From Rhizobium leguminosarum (GTDB lineage: Bacteria; Pseudomonadota; Alphaproteobacteria; Rhizobiales; Rhizobiaceae): 40,822 nt of DNA. Of this stretch, positions 25,596 through 34,182 are shown one piece after another. A program made the translations under genes and the position numbers. The notes under the pieces were generated by a model. That model saw only the letters and a list, made by a program, of their open reading frames with translations, searched no databases and was not told the origin of the DNA. Numbering within the stretch: position 1 is the first letter of the stretch; each line of letters opens with the position of its first letter. The stretch is from the NCBI RefSeq assembly GCF_001652265.1, contig NZ_LWBS01000430.1:1-40822 (forward strand), in the 5' to 3' direction.

Positions 25596-25952
25596 CGACT
25601 CAAATTACCTCATTCTTTGCCTTCGAGCGAAGCTTTAAGGACAGACATGACGAGGAGAGGGCAGGCCGTATGAGCCCCCCTCTGCCCTGCCGGGCATCTC
25701 CCCCACAGGTGGGGAGATCACAAGTGGCTTAAACTTCCTACTCATCTACCGTTTCGTCGGGCTGGACGCTGATTGTTTGGGGAAGCCAGCGAGCCCAGCC
25801 AATCTCCCCACCTGTGGGGGAGATGCCCGGCAGGGCAGAGGGGGGCGGCCACAGCACGCCCTCTCATTGCAAGAACCCAGCCACCCCGCGTTGGCGTGAC
25901 CTAAAACGACTCTCCTGGGCTGAAGCAGAGCCTGCGCCAGAGGCTCCAAGTC
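25596..25952. repeat. Non-coding gap with perfect 44-bp inverted repeat
   Basis: This 357-base gap separates convergent genes. Arms at 25675-25718 and 25802-25845 are exact inverted copies over 44 bases, separated by 83 bases. Each arm contains an inner GCCCTGCCGGGC and a CCCCACAGGTGGGG-like palindrome. The sequence resembles a widespread rhizobial intergenic repeat, here present twice in opposite orientation. I see no gene in the gap; short open frames there are composed of the repeat. Confidence 0.88.
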
Positions 25953-27410
25953 TCAAAACAGCGGCAGCCGGTCATCCTGGATCAAGATCTCCAGCTTGTC
26001 AGCCACATCCTGCGTCCACGCCCGATTTCCTGTCAAAGCTGCCGGGAAGAGTCCCGGAAGGGTGAAAAGAGCCGCCGAGATCGCAAGGCCGGTGCGCGGG
26101 ACATCGGCGATGAGAGCGGCGATTTCGCCAGCACGGGGATCGCGCAGTTCATAGCGCTCGCCATTGCCGTGCTCGCCGATCGCATAGCGCATCCATGCCG
26201 CTACGGCGATCGCATAGGTCTCCGCCTTGTCGCCATGCGCCAGTGCCTCGGTTGCCGGTTCCAGCAGCCGCTGCGGCAGTTTCTGCGTGCCGTCCATGGC
26301 GATCTGATAGGTGCGATGCGCGATCGCCTTGTTTGCAAAGCGCGCTATCAATTCGCTGGCATAGTCATCGAGGTCGATGCCGGGAACCGCATCGAGCGTA
26401 CGCGCGGCCGCATGCATGTGGCGGTAGGCAAGTGCTGCCAGGGCTGCATCGTCCATCACGTCGCGGATGAATTCATAGCCGCCGATATAACCAAGGTAGG
26501 CGAGCAGCGAATGGGCGCCGTTCAGCATCCGCAGCTTCATTTTTTCGTAGGCCGAAACTTCCTCGACCATCAGCGCGCCGCGGACCTTTTCCCAGGCCGG
26601 CCGCCCATTGGCGAAATGATCTTCGATGACCCACTGCGTAAAAGGCTCTGTCTCGACCGCCGCCATGTCGGTGCGGCCCGTTAGCCGCTCGGCATCGGCA
26701 TAGGTCGCTTCGGTGCTTGCCGGCGTGATGCGGTCGACCATCGTCGAAGGGAAGGGCACATTCGCTTCGATCCAGCGATGCAGGTCGGGGTCGATGCGGG
26801 AGGTGAATTCGAGCACGAGGCGTTTTAGAACCGCGCCGTTGCTCGGCAGGTTGTCGCAGCTGAGCGGCGTAAAGGGCGCGATCCCCTTCTGCCGGCGGCG
26901 CGCAAGGCCTTCGACGAGGTAGCCGATGACGCCGCGCGGCGTATGCCGGCTGGCGAGATCGGCGACGATATCCGGGTGCTTCAGGTCGAGGCCGCCAGTT
27001 GCCGGATCGAAACCATAGGCTTTTTCCGTCACCGTCATGCTGACGATGCGGATAGCGGGATCTTCGAGCCGCGCCAGCAGGCCAGCCGGATCGCGCGGCG
27101 CCACATGCGCCTTCAGGATCGAACCGATCACCTCGGCCGTCGTGCCCGAGCTGTCGCGGATCAACGTCGTATAAAGCCCGTTCTGAGCGCTCAGATTGTC
27201 AGCGACATCGGCGGTGCGCAGGCTCGCCACCTCGATGCCCCAGTCTCCGCCGCTCATCGCAATTGCTGCATCGGTAAACGGCGCGAAATGCGCGCGGAAA
27301 AAGGCGCCCGGTCCAAGATGCAGGATGCCGCTTTTCAGCTGGTCGCGGTCATAGGCGGGAAGCTTCGCCGTCGGGGCGAGGCCAGAAAGGGTCTTTAGTC
27401 GTTCGGTCAC
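25953..27410 (-). CDS. uxuB: Mannitol dehydrogenase family, probable fructuronate reductase
   Basis: Predicted NADH-dependent reductase converting D-fructuronate to D-mannonate, the step after uronate isomerase. It is a polyol-specific long-chain dehydrogenase, 485 residues: ILHLGPGAFFRAH near 29-41 for NAD binding, the family VSMTVTEKAY segment, DNLPSNG, and the catalytic K...N..H set in KMKLRMLNGAHS. Start is GTG at 27410, overlapping the uxaC stop as GTGA, so the two are co-translated. Mannitol or tagaturonate could be alternative substrates; the uxaC partner favours a hexuronate. I see no uxuA mannonate dehydratase in the window. Confidence 0.83.
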   Translation of the reverse strand: MTERLKTLSGLAPTAKLPAYDRDQLKSGILHLGPGAFFRAHFAPFTDAAIAMSGGDWGIEVASLRTADVADNLSAQNGLYTTLIRDSSGTTAEVIGSILKAHVAPRDPAGLLARLEDPAIRIVSMTVTEKAYGFDPATGGLDLKHPDIVADLASRHTPRGVIGYLVEGLARRRQKGIAPFTPLSCDNLPSNGAVLKRLVLEFTSRIDPDLHRWIEANVPFPSTMVDRITPASTEATYADAERLTGRTDMAAVETEPFTQWVIEDHFANGRPAWEKVRGALMVEEVSAYEKMKLRMLNGAHSLLAYLGYIGGYEFIRDVMDDAALAALAYRHMHAAARTLDAVPGIDLDDYASELIARFANKAIAHRTYQIAMDGTQKLPQRLLEPATEALAHGDKAETYAIAVAAWMRYAIGEHGNGERYELRDPRAGEIAALIADVPRTGLAISAALFTLPGLFPAALTGNRAWTQDVADKLEILIQDDRLPLF

Positions 27411-28822
27411 AGCTTATAGGCCTTCTTCGCATTGCCATAGGAGAGTTCGCCCGCGACGATCTCGGCTTCCCGCTTGGAAATCCGGTATTCGGCGGCAAGC
27501 TGGGCGAGGAAGCGGCAGACTTCACGCCGCCAGACGTCATGCCGGGCCGGGATCGAAAGCAGCGCGCGCGTATCGTCGTTGAAACCCGCCATATTGGCAA
27601 AACCTGCCGTTTCTGCAACCTGGTCGAGATAGCGCCGGATGCCGTTCGGGCTGTCGTAGAACCACCAGGGCGGGCCGATCATCAGGCAGGGCCAGTGGCC
27701 AGCCATCGGCGCCAGCTCGCGTGCATAGGTCGTCTCGTCGAGCGTGAACAGCAGCACGCGCAAACCCGGTGCGTGGCCGTATTTGGAAAGCAGCGCATTC
27801 AGGCCGCCGACCCAGTCCGTGCGTGTCGGGATATCGGCGCCCATATTGGGGCCTCGGGTCGAGAAAAGGCCGCGGTCGGTATTGCGTCTGGAGCCGGCAT
27901 GGATCTGCATCACCATGCCGTCCTCGGCCGAAAGCCCGGCCATCTCGGTCATCATCTGGCCACGGAAGAGCTCGGCCTCCTCGGCCGAAAGTGGCCCCTT
28001 CAACGCCTTGTCGAGCAGCGCTTGTTTTTCGGCAAGCGGCAGATCTGATGTAAAGGCTGTCGGCACGCCGTGATCGGTGGCGGTGGCGCCGAACTGGCGG
28101 AAATAGGCGCGTCGGCGCCGATGCGCCTCGATCAGGCCGTCCCAGCGTGTCACCTCAGTGCCGGTGATCTCTCCGAACTTGATGAGATTGTCGCGGAAGC
28201 CGACGGCGTCGGGATCGGTGACACTGTCCGGCCTGTAGGTGGTGCGCACTTTGCCGATCCAGCCGTCCGCCGCCAACTTCTGGTGATGCGCCAGCGGGTC
28301 GAGCGCTCCATCGGTGGTCGCGATCGTTTCGATGCCGAATCGCTGATGCAGCGCCCGCGGGCGGAATTCGGGAAGCGCAAGCTGGGCATTGATATGGTCG
28401 TAGAGCGCATCGGCATTATCAGCCGTCAGCGGCTCGGTGCAGCCGAGCACGGCCGACATGGCGTGGTCGACCCAAAGGCTCGAAGGCGTTCCGCGGAAAA
28501 GATGATAATGTGCGGCAAAGGTCCGCCAGATCGCCCGTCCCTCAGCCGCCGGTTTGCCGTCGAGCCGCGGCACGCCGAGCTCGTCCAAGGTGACGCCGAC
28601 GCTGTGCAGCATCCGGAAGAGATAGTGATCGGGAATGACCAGCAGCGAGGCCGCGTCTTCGAAGGGCTTGTCGTCGGCAAACCAGGAGGGTTCGGTATGC
28701 CCGTGCGGGCTGACGATCGGAAGATTGCGCACCGTCTCGTAGAGGTCTCGCGCGATGGTCCGTGTTGCCGGATCAGCCGGAAAAAGCCGGTCCGGATGAA
28801 GAAAGCCGTTTCCCGCATCCAT
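27407..28822 (-). CDS. uxaC: Glucuronate/uronate isomerase
   Basis: Isomerises D-glucuronate to D-fructuronate (and galacturonate to tagaturonate), first step of hexuronate breakdown. The 471-residue protein begins GFLHPDRLFP and has the metal-site HxH at H40/H42 (SPHGHTEPS), both typical of UxaC, an amidohydrolase-fold enzyme. M at 28822 has GGGAGG seven bases upstream. It is the first gene of a two-gene operon with uxuB. Upstream at 28885-28899 is a variant of the palindrome found at the TetR-controlled promoters, suggesting co-regulation with the importer. Confidence 0.92.
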   Translation of the reverse strand: MDAGNGFLHPDRLFPADPATRTIARDLYETVRNLPIVSPHGHTEPSWFADDKPFEDAASLLVIPDHYLFRMLHSVGVTLDELGVPRLDGKPAAEGRAIWRTFAAHYHLFRGTPSSLWVDHAMSAVLGCTEPLTADNADALYDHINAQLALPEFRPRALHQRFGIETIATTDGALDPLAHHQKLAADGWIGKVRTTYRPDSVTDPDAVGFRDNLIKFGEITGTEVTRWDGLIEAHRRRRAYFRQFGATATDHGVPTAFTSDLPLAEKQALLDKALKGPLSAEEAELFRGQMMTEMAGLSAEDGMVMQIHAGSRRNTDRGLFSTRGPNMGADIPTRTDWVGGLNALLSKYGHAPGLRVLLFTLDETTYARELAPMAGHWPCLMIGPPWWFYDSPNGIRRYLDQVAETAGFANMAGFNDDTRALLSIPARHDVWRREVCRFLAQLAAEYRISKREAEIVAGELSYGNAKKAYKL

Positions 28823-28884
28823 AAGTATTCCTCCCAGATGCATAACGGCCTACCCCACAACATCAGGCGCGGCAAGGACTTTTA

Positions 28885-28899
28885 GTAACCAAACGGTAC
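28885..28899. promoter_or_regulatory. Putative operator upstream of uxaC, variant of the TetR palindrome
   Basis: GTAACC-AAAC-GGTAC differs from the site at 15807 by a paired T-to-C and A-to-G change that keeps the dyad, plus loss of one T in the right arm. The asymmetric AAAC centre is identical. It lies 63 bases upstream of the uxaC start. Confidence 0.5.
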
Positions 28900-28999
28900 A
28901 GTTTTGCGCGTGGCCGCGCCGGGCATGGAAAGCATTGACGAGGCGGCCTATTTCCGCTTTGGGAGAACCATCTGTGCCGGTTTCGGCAAAGGAGCATCG

Positions 29000-29209
29000 A
29001 TGTCCGACGAGACGAACCACATCACCCGGCTGGAAGAAATGTTGGCCCACCAGGCAAAGACGATCGAAGAGCTTTCCGATCAGCTCGCCGAGCAATGGAA
29101 GACGGTCGAGCAGATGCGCACCAAGCTCGACCGGCTGACCGAACGCTTCCTGTCGCTGGAGGAGCAGTCGCTGGAGGCACCTGGCATCACCCGCCCGCCG
29201 CACTATTGA
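29000..29209 (+). CDS. slyX: SlyX-like coiled-coil protein
   Basis: A 69-residue cytoplasmic protein matching the SlyX family in length and layout: a heptad-rich helix (ITRLEEMLAHQAKTIEELSD, continuing to about residue 58) and the hallmark C-terminus RPPHY. SlyX has no established function. The start at 29000 has AAAGGAG seven bases upstream; an open frame runs about 96 bases further up but lacks a ribosome site and overlaps the uxaC promoter region. It is monocistronic, followed at once by a strong hairpin. Confidence 0.85.
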   Translation: MSDETNHITRLEEMLAHQAKTIEELSDQLAEQWKTVEQMRTKLDRLTERFLSLEEQSLEAPGITRPPHY

Positions 29210-29210
29210 C

Positions 29211-29235
29211 GACACGCGGCGCAACGCCGCGTGTC
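29211..29235. terminator. Terminator hairpin after slyX
   Basis: GACACGCGGCG (29211-29221) and CGCCGCGTGTC (29225-29235) form a perfect 11-bp stem with a 3-base CAA loop. It sits between the convergent ends of slyX and gabD (29267). No long T-run follows on either strand. Confidence 0.72.
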
Positions 29236-29266
29236 GTTGGGGTGTCTTGCGCCTTGAGACGGCGGA

Positions 29267-30748
29267 TCAGACGCCGCCGATGCAGAGATATTTCATTTCC
29301 AGATAGTCGTCGGCGCCGTGGCGCGAGCCTTCGCGGCCGAGGCCGGATTGCTTGATGCCGCCGAAAGGCGCGGTCTCGGATGACATGATGCCGGTATTGA
29401 TGCCGATCATCCCGTATTCCAGCGCTTCAGCCACCCGCCAGACCTTCTTCAGGTCGCCGGCGTAGAAATAGGCGGCGAGGCCGAATTCCGTATCATTGGC
29501 TTGGGCGATGACATCCTCGACGGTCTCGAAGCGAAAGAGCGGCGCCACCGGCCCGAAGGTCTCCTCGCGCGCCACCTTCATGCCGCACGCAACGCCGGTC
29601 AGGACCGTCGGCGTGAAGAAGGTGCCGGCGCCGTCGATGCGCTTGCCGCCAGTCAGTACCTTGGCGCCCTTGGCAAGCGCGTCGCTGACATGGTCCTCCA
29701 CCTTGGCAAGGCCTTGCTCATCGATCAGCGGCCCGATCACGACACCCGGCTTGAAGCCGTCGCCGACCGACATCTCGGCGACCTTGGCGGCAAGCTTGGC
29801 GGCGAAGGCGTCATAGACGTTCGACTGAACGTAGAGGCGGTTGGCGCAGACGCAAGTCTGGCCGGCATTGCGGTATTTGGAGGCGATCGCGCCTTCGACG
29901 GCAGCGTCCAGGTCGGCATCGTCGAAGACGATGAAGGGCGCGTTGCCGCCGAGCTCCAGGCTCACCTTCTTGATCTGGTCGGCGCACTGCCGCATCAGGA
30001 TGCGGCCGACCTCGGTCGAGCCGGTGAAGCTGATCTTGCGCACCTTTTCGTTGCCGCAGAGCTCGCGGCCGATCGCCGGACCATCGATGCCGACGATGAC
30101 GTTGAAGACGCCGGCCGGAATGCCGGCCTGCTCGGCGAGCACCGCAAGCGCGATCGCCGTCAGCGGCGTCTGTTCGGCCGGCTTCGACACCACGGTGCAG
30201 CCGACGGCAAGCGCCGGGGCGATCTTGCGGGTGATCATCGCCGCCGGGAAATTCCACGGCGTGATCGTGCCGACGACGCCGACCGGCTGCCGGATGACGA
30301 TCATCCGTTTATCGTCGGAAGGCGCGGGGATCGTCTCGCCATAGATGCGTTTGGCCTCTTCCGCATACCATTCGATATAGGCCGCGGCATAAAGGATCTC
30401 GCCGCGCGCTTCCGGGAACGGCTTGCCCATCTCGGCGGTCAGGATCGCCGCGAGTTCGTCGGCATTGGCGACCATCAGGTCGAACCATTTGCGCAGGATC
30501 GCGCTGCGCTCCTTGGCTGGACGGGCCGCCCAGGCCGGCTGGGCGGCATGGGCCGCATCGATTGCGGTCCGCGTCTCGGCCGCACCCATATCGGGCAGTG
30601 AGGCGAGCAGTTCGCCGGTTGCCGGGTTCAGCACGTCGAAAGTCTGAGTGGCATCGCCTGACGTCCAGACGCCGTCGATATAGCCGGCATCGCGCAGGAA
30701 GGGCGAGGAGAAGGGAACGTGCTTGGTCAGTGCGGTGGTGAAAGCCAT
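29267..30748 (-). CDS. gabD: Succinate-semialdehyde dehydrogenase
   Basis: NAD(P)-dependent aldehyde dehydrogenase oxidising succinate semialdehyde to succinate, 493 residues. Catalytic residues are N166 in TPWNFP, E265 in LELGGNAPF and nucleophile C299 in NAGQTCVCANR. The C299-V-C301 pair matches the redox-switch cysteines described in human SSADH. M at 30748 has AAGGAGG seven bases upstream. It lies downstream of gabT on the same strand, 66 bases away, forming the GABA catabolic operon. In rhizobia this pathway is important for GABA and amino acid use during symbiosis. Confidence 0.93.
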   Translation of the reverse strand: MAFTTALTKHVPFSSPFLRDAGYIDGVWTSGDATQTFDVLNPATGELLASLPDMGAAETRTAIDAAHAAQPAWAARPAKERSAILRKWFDLMVANADELAAILTAEMGKPFPEARGEILYAAAYIEWYAEEAKRIYGETIPAPSDDKRMIVIRQPVGVVGTITPWNFPAAMITRKIAPALAVGCTVVSKPAEQTPLTAIALAVLAEQAGIPAGVFNVIVGIDGPAIGRELCGNEKVRKISFTGSTEVGRILMRQCADQIKKVSLELGGNAPFIVFDDADLDAAVEGAIASKYRNAGQTCVCANRLYVQSNVYDAFAAKLAAKVAEMSVGDGFKPGVVIGPLIDEQGLAKVEDHVSDALAKGAKVLTGGKRIDGAGTFFTPTVLTGVACGMKVAREETFGPVAPLFRFETVEDVIAQANDTEFGLAAYFYAGDLKKVWRVAEALEYGMIGINTGIMSSETAPFGGIKQSGLGREGSRHGADDYLEMKYLCIGGV

Positions 30749-30814
30749 GTCATATCCTCCTTGGGAGTGCGGCTGCCTGTTGCCGACAGCCATTAAAATC
30801 CGGTTCCGGTGCGC

Positions 30815-32095
<1,281 letters not shown>

Positions 32096-32129
32096 CGATG
32101 GCTCCTCCGCTAAAAAGGTTTAAAACTAT

Positions 32130-32181
32130 CTTGCATATCTTCTGCAAGACGCATACAAAACTCCTACATTTTTCCTGCAAG
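32130..32181. promoter_or_regulatory. Possible operator repeats between gabT and its regulator
   Basis: CTTGCA (32130-32135) and TGCAAG (32143-32148) form a dyad with a 7-base spacer. A near-palindrome centred on CCTGCAAG follows at about 32172-32184. The repeated TGCAAG core suggests regulator binding between the divergent genes. Confidence 0.45.
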
Positions 32182-32262
32182 AAAACAAGCGGCATTTTTT
32201 GCTTCAAACATCACGTTTTTTGATGAAAGCTCTGGGGCGATTGGAATCAGGGATATTGGCGG

Positions 32263-33072
32263 ATGAACGATAACGGGCCTGTGCGCTACAAGGTGGCGGA
32301 AGCCGCGCGGCTGGCGGGCGTTTCGGCCTCGACGCTGCGCCTCTGGGAAAGCCAGGGTCTGGTGGTTCCCGGCCGCTCGCAAACCGGGCATCGGCAATAC
32401 AGCGCCGACGACGTGGCGCGGTTGAAGCGCATCTCCTGGTATCGTGTCGAGCGGGGCCTTAATCCCGCGGCAATCCGCGAGGCGCTGGAGAGCGAGGAGC
32501 CTTCCGCCGATGGTGCCGAGGCAAGCCAGGATGGCGGCCTCGGCCGCAAGCTGCGCAGCCTGCGCCATGCGAGCGGCAAGACGCTCGATCAGGTGGCCGG
32601 CGACATCGGCGTCAGCTCTTCGACGCTCTCGACGCTGGAGCGCACCTCGCAGGGCGTCAGTTTCAAGACGCTGCACGATCTCGCCGAATATTACGGCACC
32701 ACCGTCTCCCGCCTCTCCGGTGAAGAAAGCGGGGACGTGCCGGCGCTGGTGCGCGCCGGCGAATGGCGCAAGTGGCCGGAAACAACGCCGGGTGTCGCGG
32801 TGCAGCTCCTTGCCGAAGGCCGCAGGATGATGGACTGCCACCGTTTCGTGCTGGCGCCGGGGGCTGCCAGCGAAGGCGCCTACCGCCACGAGGGCGAGGA
32901 ATTCATGCATGTTCTGTCCGGCCGGCTCGAACTGGTGCTCGACAGCGATCAGTTCTTCGACCTCGGTCCCGGCGATTCACTTTATTTCGAAAGCCGCCGC
33001 GACCATTCCTGGCGCAACCGCCACGATGGCGAAACCGTGCTTCTCTGGATCAACACCCCGCCGACATTCTGA
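32263..33072 (+). CDS. MerR-XRE-cupin three-domain transcription regulator
   Basis: A 269-residue regulator with two different DNA-binding modules and a ligand domain. Residues 8-75 form a MerR-type winged helix (YKVAEAARLAGVSASTLRLW, then GHRQYSADDV). Residues 93-150 form an XRE-type helix-turn-helix (KTLDQVAGDIGVSSSTLSTL). Residues 185-265 form a cupin barrel with RHEGEEFMHVLSGRLEL and GDSLYFES. It is divergent from gabT-gabD, so GABA or a related amino acid is a plausible ligand. XRE-cupin regulators are common; the extra MerR module is the unusual part. The ribosome site (GGCGG) is weak. Confidence 0.85.
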   Translation: MNDNGPVRYKVAEAARLAGVSASTLRLWESQGLVVPGRSQTGHRQYSADDVARLKRISWYRVERGLNPAAIREALESEEPSADGAEASQDGGLGRKLRSLRHASGKTLDQVAGDIGVSSSTLSTLERTSQGVSFKTLHDLAEYYGTTVSRLSGEESGDVPALVRAGEWRKWPETTPGVAVQLLAEGRRMMDCHRFVLAPGAASEGAYRHEGEEFMHVLSGRLELVLDSDQFFDLGPGDSLYFESRRDHSWRNRHDGETVLLWINTPPTF

Positions 33073-33107
33073 ACGGCTAACACGATGCGGAGACTAAATG
33101 AGGTAGA

Positions 33108-33298
33108 GCGTCCATTGTGCGTCCAAGAGGACGCACGGCGCTCCACCGGCTGGAAAGCGGTTTCGCACTCTGCGCCTTTGCGCTATAGCGCTGCTGCATA
33201 AATCCTTAAATCGGAATCGATTTAAGGATAAAATTATGCAGCCATTCAAAGTGCCACAGCGTCCTTTGCGCGTCTAAAAAGACGCCGGGCGCTGTAGG
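33108..33298. repeat. Rhizobial compound palindrome, family B copy 2
   Basis: From 33193 to 33298 this is the reverse complement of the element at 13311-13419. It has a GCTGCATA...TATGCAGC stem (33193-33242) around TCCTTAAATCG/CGATTTAAGGA, one arm missing four T residues, then ACAGCGTCC...GGCGCTGT (33256-33296). A further GCGTCC/GGACGC dyad lies at 33108-33136. It fills the gap between the regulator and rnd. Confidence 0.8.
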
Positions 33299-33325
33299 GG
33301 ATGCATTCGAACGAAAGATTGTCTC

Positions 33326-33952
33326 ATGGCAGCCACCATACGTTATCACGAAGGCGATATTTCCGCGGCCGATGCCGCCCGCTACACCGGCGCGATTGCA
33401 ATCGACACCGAAACGCTCGGCCTTGTGCCGCGCCGCGATCGGCTCTGCGTCGTCCAGCTTTCGCCGGGTGACGGCACCGCCGATATCATCCGCATCGCCG
33501 CCGGTCAGAAAGAGGCGCCCAATCTCGTCGCCCTGCTCGAAGACCCCACCCATCAGAAGATCTTTCATTACGGCCGCTTCGATATTGCCGTACTCTTCCA
33601 TACCTTCGGTGTCACGACGACCCGGGTTTTCTGCACCAAGATCGCCTCGCGTCTGATCCGGACCTATACGGATCGCCACGGCCTCAAGGATAATCTCAAG
33701 GAGATGCTCGACGTCGATGTCTCCAAGGCGCAGCAATCTTCCGATTGGGCGGCCGAGACGCTGTCCCCGGCCCAGCTCGAATATGCCGCCTCCGACGTGC
33801 TTTATCTGCATGCATTGCGCGACAAGCTGACGGAACGCCTGATCCGCGATGGCCGCTACGATCATGCGACGGCCTGCTTCGAATTCCTGCCGACCCGCGC
33901 CAAGCTCGACCTGCTCGGCTGGGAAGATGCCGATATCTTCGCCCATAGCTGA
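33326..33952 (+). CDS. rnd: Ribonuclease D-like 3'-5' exonuclease
   Basis: A 208-residue DEDDy exonuclease: D27/E29 in AIDTETLG, the second Asp in HYGRFDIAVL, and Y..D in YAASDVLYLH. It lacks the C-terminal HRDC domains of E. coli RNase D, as is usual for the short alphaproteobacterial form. It would trim 3' ends of tRNA precursors and other structured RNAs in the cytoplasm. It stands alone between a repeat element and a non-coding stretch. No strong Shine-Dalgarno is visible; the ATG matches the family start. Confidence 0.86.
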   Translation: MAATIRYHEGDISAADAARYTGAIAIDTETLGLVPRRDRLCVVQLSPGDGTADIIRIAAGQKEAPNLVALLEDPTHQKIFHYGRFDIAVLFHTFGVTTTRVFCTKIASRLIRTYTDRHGLKDNLKEMLDVDVSKAQQSSDWAAETLSPAQLEYAASDVLYLHALRDKLTERLIRDGRYDHATACFEFLPTRAKLDLLGWEDADIFAHS

Positions 33953-33976
33953 GCGAATTGCCTTCATTCTGCGTTT

Positions 33977-34015
33977 GCTAATAGCCGTACGGCAGGCCTG
34001 CCGGCGGCCGTTAGC
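33977..34015. other. Long hairpin downstream of rnd
   Basis: GCTAA (33977-33981) and TTAGC (34011-34015) enclose GC-rich arms around the perfect palindrome GGCAGGCCTGCC (33991-34002). It lies 24 bases after the rnd stop and may end its transcript, although no T-run follows. Confidence 0.5.
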
Positions 34016-34113
34016 GATTCGTTAACGCCTGTTCATTAATATTCCTGTTAATTTTTATGCATTTCGATGACGCCGGAGCTGCGTCATGCGGACAGGAGGA
34101 TCTGCTGGGATGC

Positions 34114-34141
34114 AAGGGGACCGGATGAGCGCGGTCCTTTT
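34114..34141 (+). terminator. Hairpin with T-tail in the 34 kb gap
   Basis: GGACCG (34118-34123) and CGGTCC (34132-34137) enclose 8 bases and are followed by TTTT, with G-U and A-U extension at the base. It precedes the next gene by 42 bases, so it could end a short leader RNA or small RNA starting in the AT-rich part of the gap (34020-34070). Confidence 0.45.
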
Positions 34142-34182
34142 CTAGAGCCTGCTTTCATCGTCACTTACGAAAGGAGCATGCC

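Noticed and set aside
25675..25845. A CRISPR array or attachment site
   Set aside because: There are only two copies, in inverted orientation, with no regular spacers, no cas genes and no integrase.
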